Source of the DNA: an uncultured Pleurocapsa sp. | GTDB taxonomy: Bacteria > Cyanobacteriota > Cyanobacteriia > Cyanobacteriales > Xenococcaceae | Assembly: GCA_937884735.1 (NCBI GenBank) | Contig: CAKZYI010000028.1 | Span: 1-10,235, forward strand | Reading direction: 5' to 3' | Length of the DNA stretch: 10,235 nucleotides | Notes under the pieces: model-generated | Told to the model about the DNA's origin: nothing | What the model saw: the letters and a program-made list of their open reading frames with translations, nothing else | The model's database searches: none | Part shown: positions 6,173 through 10,235 of the stretch, one piece after another | Layout: each line of letters starts with the position of its first letter | Numbering within the stretch: position 1 is the first letter of the stretch | Position numbers and translations under genes: made by a program

Positions 6173-6958
6173 TTAGTCTCGATCTGAAAAAGTCTGTTTT
6201 AGAATTGGCAAGGATTTTTTAGTTGTTTGTTGATTTTGCTCTGATGTTTCTTCAACTTCGATGGTTTCTGAAATCTTTTGAGTTTCTTCTACTGTTAAAG
6301 CTTCTTTTAGAGTGGTCATTGTTTCGACACCTTGTTCTTTAATGCGATCGCTTAATCTTCGCAATACCCCATTGATAAACCTAAATCCATCTTCATCAGA
6401 ATATCTTTTAGCTAGTTCGACAGACTCATTGATTGCAACTCTTTCAGGAATTTCCAAATACAGTATTTCAGCTACAGCAATTCTTAAAATATCGCGGTCT
6501 ACATTGGGTAAACGACTCAATTGCCATGCTACCAAAACATTTTCAATTGACTGTTCGATTTCGCGGTGATAATCGTTAACTGCCAAAATCAATTCCGCAG
6601 CATATTGTCTTACCTGTTCTTTGTTAGTAAGCTGTAGAAATTCAGGAAATTCAATTGCCATTCCCAGACGGTTGACTGCTGCTTGAGATATTTCTAACGC
6701 TTCTTGAAGCATTATTTTAGCACTATTCAAATCACTAGCTCTGGTTTCGCTATTTAAAAGACGCTCTTCTCCCCGTTTAATCTCCGCTGAAGCAGCTTCG
6801 AGATTATCTTGCACTTCTATAGTTAAAGTACGAATAGCTGCCAAAATCAAACTGTCTAAGTCTTCTGAGGTGAGTTTGTTTTTTTTAGTTTTAATTTGAC
6901 TAATACTAAGGAGTGCTAATTCACGAGCAATGCTGCGGGGTTGTTTGCGAAGAGCCAT
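6173..6958 (-). CDS. nusB: Transcription antitermination factor NusB, enlarged
   Basis: NusB pairs with NusE (ribosomal protein S10) on boxA RNA to keep RNA polymerase elongating through rRNA operons. The family core is recognisable at the N-terminus (ARELALLSISQI, about residues 11-22) and over residues 127-205 (VAWQLSRLPNVDRDILRIAVAEIL, then PERVAINESVELAKRYSDEDGFRFINGVLRRL). E. coli NusB has 139 residues; this product has 261. The difference is a helical, charged insert (about 40-125) between the N-terminal helix and the main bundle, and a C-terminal tail of about 56 residues rich in Glu and Thr (206-261). An insert of this kind is common in cyanobacterial NusB as far as I recall; the tail is probably disordered. 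It starts 61 bases after the stop of the DUF502 gene on the same strand, and the two are likely cotranscribed. A HIP1 octamer lies at 6344-6351. Confidence 0.9.
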   Translation of the reverse strand: MALRKQPRSIARELALLSISQIKTKKNKLTSEDLDSLILAAIRTLTIEVQDNLEAASAEIKRGEERLLNSETRASDLNSAKIMLQEALEISQAAVNRLGMAIEFPEFLQLTNKEQVRQYAAELILAVNDYHREIEQSIENVLVAWQLSRLPNVDRDILRIAVAEILYLEIPERVAINESVELAKRYSDEDGFRFINGVLRRLSDRIKEQGVETMTTLKEALTVEETQKISETIEVEETSEQNQQTTKKSLPILKQTFSDRD

Positions 6959-7019
6959 TTTCTATGTAAATGAATAATAAATACTCAAGGATAAATTTTA
7001 AGCCAAATCATTATACAGT

Positions 7020-7766
7020 TTAGTTTTCCCAACTTTCTTCTTCTACAGAGACTAGTCCAGATTTTTGGCTAGCTAGAGTCGCGTCTAAAGGCACTTTAGG
7101 TCGCGATTTCGGAATAGAAACGGGTGATTTGATTGCGGGAGTTTCAGGACTAACAATTCCGCCAGATATCAACACTTTAAAAGCATCCTCGATTGAAATA
7201 TCAATATCTATCGCTTCAGCCTGGGGAACAACTGCATACCATCCAGAAGTAGGATTGGGAGTTGTGGGGATAAAGACATTGATCATTTCTTCAGAAAAAT
7301 TATCTTGTAAAATAGGGCTAGCTTTCCCCGTCACAAATCCCATTGTCCAAATTCCTTTGCGGGGATATTCAAGCATAATTACCCGTCTGAATTTGGTTTT
7401 AGAATCACCTAAAAGAGTTTCTAAAATTTGCTTTAGGGTTTTATATACCGACCCAGCCAAAGGAATAGCCTGTAAAAACTGTTCTCCAAAGTCTAGTAAC
7501 CAACGTCCAACAATATTTCTTGCCATCAAGCCTATGATTAGAATACTCAAAAGAGGAACGGCTAGTCCGACGGTAAAATCGAGAATATTAGTTAGGAAGG
7601 GATCTAATCCACCAAAAGGATTGATTTGTTTGGGTATGCGGGTAAATAAATCAATTGCCCACTTTGCAATGGATATTGACAGCCAAATAGTTGTTGCCAG
7701 AGGAATGACTACCAACAATCCAGCAATTAAATCGTTTTTTAAATCTTGTTTTAAACGTTGCAGCAC
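7020..7766 (-). CDS. DUF502 family membrane protein
   Basis: Membrane protein of unknown function, 248 residues, of the DUF502 family found in cyanobacteria, other bacteria and plants. Two membrane helices are visible (about residues 12-34 and 64-86). Family motifs follow: IPLAGSVYKTLKQ (101-113), the strand MGFVTGKA (142-149), VFIPTTPNPTSGW (164-176) and SGG (201-203), forming a soluble beta-rich domain. The Pro/Lys/Ser-rich C-terminus (about 205-248) is probably disordered. The start is GTG, supported by an AGGAG-like ribosome-binding site 12 bases upstream; no ATG is near. The next gene is nusB, 61 bases on, an adjacency common in cyanobacteria to my knowledge. No biochemical role can be assigned from the sequence. 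Confidence 0.85.
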   Translation of the reverse strand: MLQRLKQDLKNDLIAGLLVVIPLATTIWLSISIAKWAIDLFTRIPKQINPFGGLDPFLTNILDFTVGLAVPLLSILIIGLMARNIVGRWLLDFGEQFLQAIPLAGSVYKTLKQILETLLGDSKTKFRRVIMLEYPRKGIWTMGFVTGKASPILQDNFSEEMINVFIPTTPNPTSGWYAVVPQAEAIDIDISIEDAFKVLISGGIVSPETPAIKSPVSIPKSRPKVPLDATLASQKSGLVSVEEESWEN

Positions 7767-8104
7767 AGAGCTATTACTCTCCTCACAACTAGTATTTGTA
7801 TTATTTTGCTTCTAATATCAGTTTTAAAGCTTATAAAGAATTGTTGCAAGTATTGACTTTTTGGTTTTTGTGTGTATTCGAGTTATTTTTCCAAAACTAA
7901 AAATAAAATATTGTTAATAATAAATAGTATTGATCATACATTCTACCTTTCTATGCCCTATATTTTTGTTAATCAGAAAATATTCGAGAAGCAGAAAAAA
8001 AATAAATATACTTAAGTTTTTGATAGCTTGTGAAAGTAAGTTTTAAAATCTACCTAAACTATCACCATCCTCTTATTAAGCTAAAAACGGCAGTCTAAAC
8101 TATT
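7767..8104. other. AT-rich divergent intergenic region
   Basis: These 338 bases separate the divergent DUF502 gene and pgl and must hold both promoters. No open frame of interest, tRNA or strong hairpin is visible. On the plus strand TTGATA (8020-8025) and TTAAAA (8043-8048) are 17 bases apart, a weak promoter candidate for pgl. I found no NtcA site (GTA-N8-TAC) and no convincing minus-strand promoter. The length is generous for two simple promoters, so an unseen small RNA or long leader is possible but unsupported. Confidence 0.5.
7777..7784 (-). promoter_or_regulatory. Ribosome-binding site supporting the DUF502 GTG start
   Basis: Read on the minus strand this is GAGGAGAG, one of the few good Shine-Dalgarno matches in the window. 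Its GGAG core ends 12 bases before the GTG at 7766-7764, a slightly long but workable spacing. It supports GTG as the start codon. Confidence 0.55.
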
Positions 8105-8821
8105 ATGAACAAAATTATTGAAGTTTTGCCTGATAAATCTGCTTTAATTGAGCGATCGCAAGCAATAATCTTAGATAAGTTAGACAAAGCTTTAGAAGCC
8201 AGAGATAAATTCACTATCGCTTTGTCTGGGGGCAGCACTCCTAAACCCCTATACGAAGCTTTGGGCAAAAAATCTTTACCCTGGTCAAAAATCCATATCT
8301 TTTGGGGAGATGAGCGTTATGTCCCAGCTAACCATCAAGACAGCAATCAATTAATGGCGCGTCAGGCTTGGCTAGATAAAATCGACATTCCTGGTAGCAA
8401 TATTCATCCGATGGATACAGGAGCAAAAAATCCTCAGCAAGATGCAGAGGAGCACGATCGCAAATTACACGAATTTTTTCAGACTCAACCAGGGGAATTT
8501 CCTGCGTTTGACTTGATTTTATTAGGAATGGGAGATGATGGACACACAGCGTCTCTTTTTCCCCATACAGAGGCTTTATCAGTGAAAGATAGCTTGGTTA
8601 CAGTGGGCAATAAAGACGGCGAGCCGAGAATTACTTTTACTGTGCCGCTAATTAATCAAGCTCGTTGTGTGTTGTTTGTGGTAGCAGGAGAAAACAAACG
8701 TCCTGCCCTAAAAGAAGTATTTGCCGAACAGTCCGATGCTATGAACTATCCTTCCCGCTTGATTCAACCCCAAGGGCAACTTTTTTGGTTGTTAGATGAA
8801 AGTGCGGCAGCAGATTTATAA
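8105..8821 (+). CDS. pgl: 6-phosphogluconolactonase
   Basis: Hydrolyses 6-phospho-D-glucono-1,5-lactone to 6-phosphogluconate, the second step of the oxidative pentose phosphate pathway, between Zwf and Gnd. In cyanobacteria this route supplies NADPH in the dark. The 238-residue length is normal for the PGL (DevB/SOL) family. Diagnostic motifs are ALSGGSTPKPLY (39-50), IFWGDERYVP (65-74), the conserved segment DSNQLMARQAWL (79-90), ILLGMGDDGHTASLFPHT (138-155) with the proposed catalytic His147, and VAGENKRPALKEV (193-205). The ATG at 8105 matches the usual family start. Neither zwf nor gnd is in the window, so the gene seems to stand alone: its upstream neighbour is divergent and a hairpin lies downstream. 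A HIP1 octamer is at 8152-8159. No Shine-Dalgarno sequence is evident. Confidence 0.96.
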   Translation: MNKIIEVLPDKSALIERSQAIILDKLDKALEARDKFTIALSGGSTPKPLYEALGKKSLPWSKIHIFWGDERYVPANHQDSNQLMARQAWLDKIDIPGSNIHPMDTGAKNPQQDAEEHDRKLHEFFQTQPGEFPAFDLILLGMGDDGHTASLFPHTEALSVKDSLVTVGNKDGEPRITFTVPLINQARCVLFVVAGENKRPALKEVFAEQSDAMNYPSRLIQPQGQLFWLLDESAAADL

Positions 8822-8842
8822 ACATATAAGTAATTTGCCAAT

Positions 8843-8881
8843 AGACAACAATATTTGATTTTGATATTTGATATTTTGTCT
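8843..8881 (+). terminator. Hairpin after pgl, possible terminator
   Basis: AGACAA (8843-8848) pairs with TTGTCT (8876-8881) and AATAT (8850-8854) with ATATT (8871-8875), giving 11 bp with one bulged C around a 16-base loop. The loop holds a near-direct repeat based on ATATTTGAT. It starts 21 bases after the pgl stop. Only a short T-run (8887-8890) follows and the stem is AT-rich, so termination strength would be low. Confidence 0.35.
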
Positions 8882-8993
8882 GTAAGTTTTAAAAACGATA
8901 ACTCAGTAGTATAGTGGGATAAAAAAAATCATATTTGGTTCAATTCCACAGCAGTGTAATAGTCTAGATTATTAATTAAGTTTCGAAATACCT

Positions 8994-10073
8994 ATGATTA
9001 CTTGCCCCAGTTGCAATCATCAAAATCCAGAAGGATCTTTGCAGTGCGAAAATTGTTATACTCCCTTGCCAGCTACCACTAGCTGCCCCAATTGTGGAAC
9101 GTCCGTACAGGTTGATGCTACCTTTTGCGGTCAATGTGGTTTCAATTTACAGGCAGAGAATCCAATCAGCGAGACTCCTGCGGTTGAAGCAGTTGAAGAA
9201 ACAGCAGTTGGCTCGTTACCTAATATATCTTTGGCCGAACTATCGACCAGTGGTGCAATTCCTGAAATGCCTCTAGCTGAAGCTGAAGCAGATATATTAC
9301 CTGAAACAGCTATGTCTTCACCTATCAGTAGTCCTTGGGATGAAGAAGAAGAAGATTTGACTATTGGACAGCCAAAAGTAATGTCAAATCTAGAGCCGAC
9401 GGAAATGATGAACGTAACTCCGCCAGTTCCCGATCTCGAATTGGGCGAAGACACTACGGGAATGAATCCAGATATGGTAAATACAATGCCTTGGGAAGCA
9501 GAATCTCCCGATCTAGACTCAGGCATGGAAGGAGAATCTTCTAATTTAGAGCTAGACACAGATGAAAACACAGTTGAAACAGGATTTGAAATTGAATCGG
9601 AGAATTTAGCAACTCCAGGGGTATTTAGCTTTGAAGAAGAAGTGGTCAGCGGTACTACTGTTGAGCCTGTATCTGAACCAGATCCTATGGAAACGGTCAG
9701 CAGTGAGGCTGTTAGCAATATTAGTGGTGCAACTCAACTACAGATACAAACAGCTAGTCTCCTACATCTACAAAGCGACACCACGATTGACATAGCAGAT
9801 CACTTAGATGTAGTTCATATTGGAAAGCCAAATGGTCAAATACCTCCTGACATTGATGTAGCTGGTTTTCCTGATTCTGAAGTTGTTTCTAGACTTCATG
9901 CTGATATTAGAATTGAAGGAGATGCCTACTATTTGGAAGATGTAGGTAGCTCTAATGGAACTTATGTCAACCACACACCTTTAGTCAAGGGCAATCGTCA
10001 TCGCCTACGACCAGGCGATCGCATTGCTTTGGGGAAAGGAGACTTGGTGACGTTCATTTTCCAAATTGGCTAA
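8994..10073 (+). CDS. Double zinc-ribbon and FHA domain protein
   Basis: Predicted cytoplasmic adaptor that would bind phosphothreonine peptides. Two CxxC...CxxC zinc ribbons open the protein (Cys4, 7, 18, 21 and Cys31, 34, 45, 48). A long low-complexity linker follows (about 50-245), rich in Glu, Asp, Pro, Ser and Met. The C-terminal FHA domain (about 255-357) has the binding-loop residues VSRLHA (298-303) and GSSNGTYVN (318-326), then LRPGDRIALGKGD. The usual Gly-Arg at the domain start is Gly-Lys here (IGKPN, 276-280). The protein has no Arg before residue 300 and only two Lys (128 and 278), so most of it is strongly acidic. Such proteins typically work with Ser/Thr kinases or PP2C phosphatases, but none is in view and the partner is unknown. 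A -10-like TATAGT (8910-8915) lies upstream without a good -35. The ATG at 8994 starts directly on the first ribbon. Confidence 0.9.
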   Translation: MITCPSCNHQNPEGSLQCENCYTPLPATTSCPNCGTSVQVDATFCGQCGFNLQAENPISETPAVEAVEETAVGSLPNISLAELSTSGAIPEMPLAEAEADILPETAMSSPISSPWDEEEEDLTIGQPKVMSNLEPTEMMNVTPPVPDLELGEDTTGMNPDMVNTMPWEAESPDLDSGMEGESSNLELDTDENTVETGFEIESENLATPGVFSFEEEVVSGTTVEPVSEPDPMETVSSEAVSNISGATQLQIQTASLLHLQSDTTIDIADHLDVVHIGKPNGQIPPDIDVAGFPDSEVVSRLHADIRIEGDAYYLEDVGSSNGTYVNHTPLVKGNRHRLRPGDRIALGKGDLVTFIFQIG

Positions 10074-10100
10074 ATAAATATCAGAGCAGTTTAGGCAATA

Positions 10101-10131
10101 GCGTAAATGAGTTAAATAATTAATATTACGC
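10101..10131. terminator. Weak inverted repeat between convergent genes
   Basis: GCGTAA (10101-10106) and TTACGC (10126-10131) form 6 bp around a 19-base AT-rich loop. The repeat lies between the FHA gene and the probable minus-strand gene at the window edge, where a two-way terminator would be expected. GCGTAA recurs at 10158-10163, so alternative pairing is possible. Support is thin. Confidence 0.25.
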
Positions 10132-10154
10132 AAAGACTAAGATATGTTTAAGTT

Positions 10155-10235
10155 TTAGCGTAACGCCAAATTGGTTTGCAAAGTCAGGTGTAGATCGTTG
10201 TTGGGATCGATGGAAACCAATTCTACTTCGTTGCC
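10155..10235 (-). CDS. Probable C-terminus of a gene leaving the window
   Basis: Read on the minus strand from the window edge, one frame gives 26 codons and a TAA stop. The translation contains VELVSIDPNNDLHLTLQ, with the alternating polar and hydrophobic pattern of a real beta-rich protein end. A second minus-strand frame is also open but reads as Ser/Arg/Gln-rich and less natural. The gene would be convergent with the FHA gene, 81 bases away. I do not recognise the family from this short piece. Confidence 0.45.
   Translation of the reverse strand, partial: GNEVELVSIDPNNDLHLTLQTNLALR

Noticed and set aside
7129..7815. 228-residue open frame on the plus strand opposite the DUF502 gene
   Set aside because: It lies antisense to a well-supported conserved family and its translation shows no domain features.
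8038..8055. Possible NtcA-like site GTA...TAC upstream of pgl
   Set aside because: The half-sites are 12 bases apart rather than 8, so it does not fit the NtcA consensus.
9131..9718. 195-residue open frame on the minus strand within the FHA gene
   Set aside because: It is Ser/Thr/Val-rich antisense translation of the acidic low-complexity linker, with no ribosome-binding site or recognisable domain.
1..10235. CRISPR array, tRNA, rRNA, phage or defence genes
   Set aside because: No regularly spaced repeats, no cloverleaf-like sequence and no integrase, nuclease, toxin or Cas-like product were found on either strand.

Overview
The window comes from a low-GC cyanobacterium. Six copies of the cyanobacterial HIP1 octamer GCGATCGC lie in it (starts 176, 2007, 4015, 6344, 8152, 10015). 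The gene content fits: a FutA-type ferric iron-binding protein, an enlarged NusB next to a DUF502 membrane protein, a cell-wall amidase with SH3-like and AMIN-like regions, and a zinc-ribbon/FHA protein. The lineage below phylum cannot be fixed from the sequence. There is no sign of phage, conjugative or defence genes. This is mostly ordinary chromosomal housekeeping sequence with one small non-autonomous mobile element.

Left half, all on the plus strand: glyQ (127-1005) is followed by a small terminator-like hairpin. A good sigma70-type promoter (1072-1100) then drives a likely futA - amidase - tauE cluster (1152-4857). The striking point is the futA/amidase junction. FutA-family proteins end at a Gly-Trp-Lys tail, but here the codon after that Lys is TAT rather than a stop. 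The frame therefore runs on for 63 unrelated residues and overlaps the start of the amidase gene out of frame by 170 bases.

Middle: 4858-5184 separates the convergent tauE and bioY genes. It holds a 169-bp MITE-like element (4962-5130) with bipartite terminal inverted repeats and 8-bp flanking direct repeats (7 of 8 identical). Inside it are three perfect hairpins that abut with no spacer, each with a 3-base loop. Then come three minus-strand genes: a BioY-family biotin transporter with an N-terminal leucine-zipper-like coiled coil (5185-5979), nusB (6173-6958), and a DUF502 membrane protein (7020-7766) with a GTG start.

Right half: an AT-rich divergent region (7767-8104) precedes pgl, the second enzyme of the oxidative pentose phosphate pathway (8105-8821). 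After it lies a protein with two N-terminal zinc ribbons, a long acidic linker and a C-terminal FHA domain (8994-10073). The last 81 bases probably hold the C-terminus of another minus-strand gene that runs off the window.

The genes do not form one pathway. They cover translation (glyQ), iron uptake (futA), wall remodelling (amidase), anion export (tauE family), biotin uptake (bioY), transcription antitermination (nusB), NADPH-producing carbon metabolism (pgl) and phospho-dependent signalling (FHA protein). The most unusual items are the apparent futA stop loss, the MITE with its triple hairpin, and the coiled-coil BioY.
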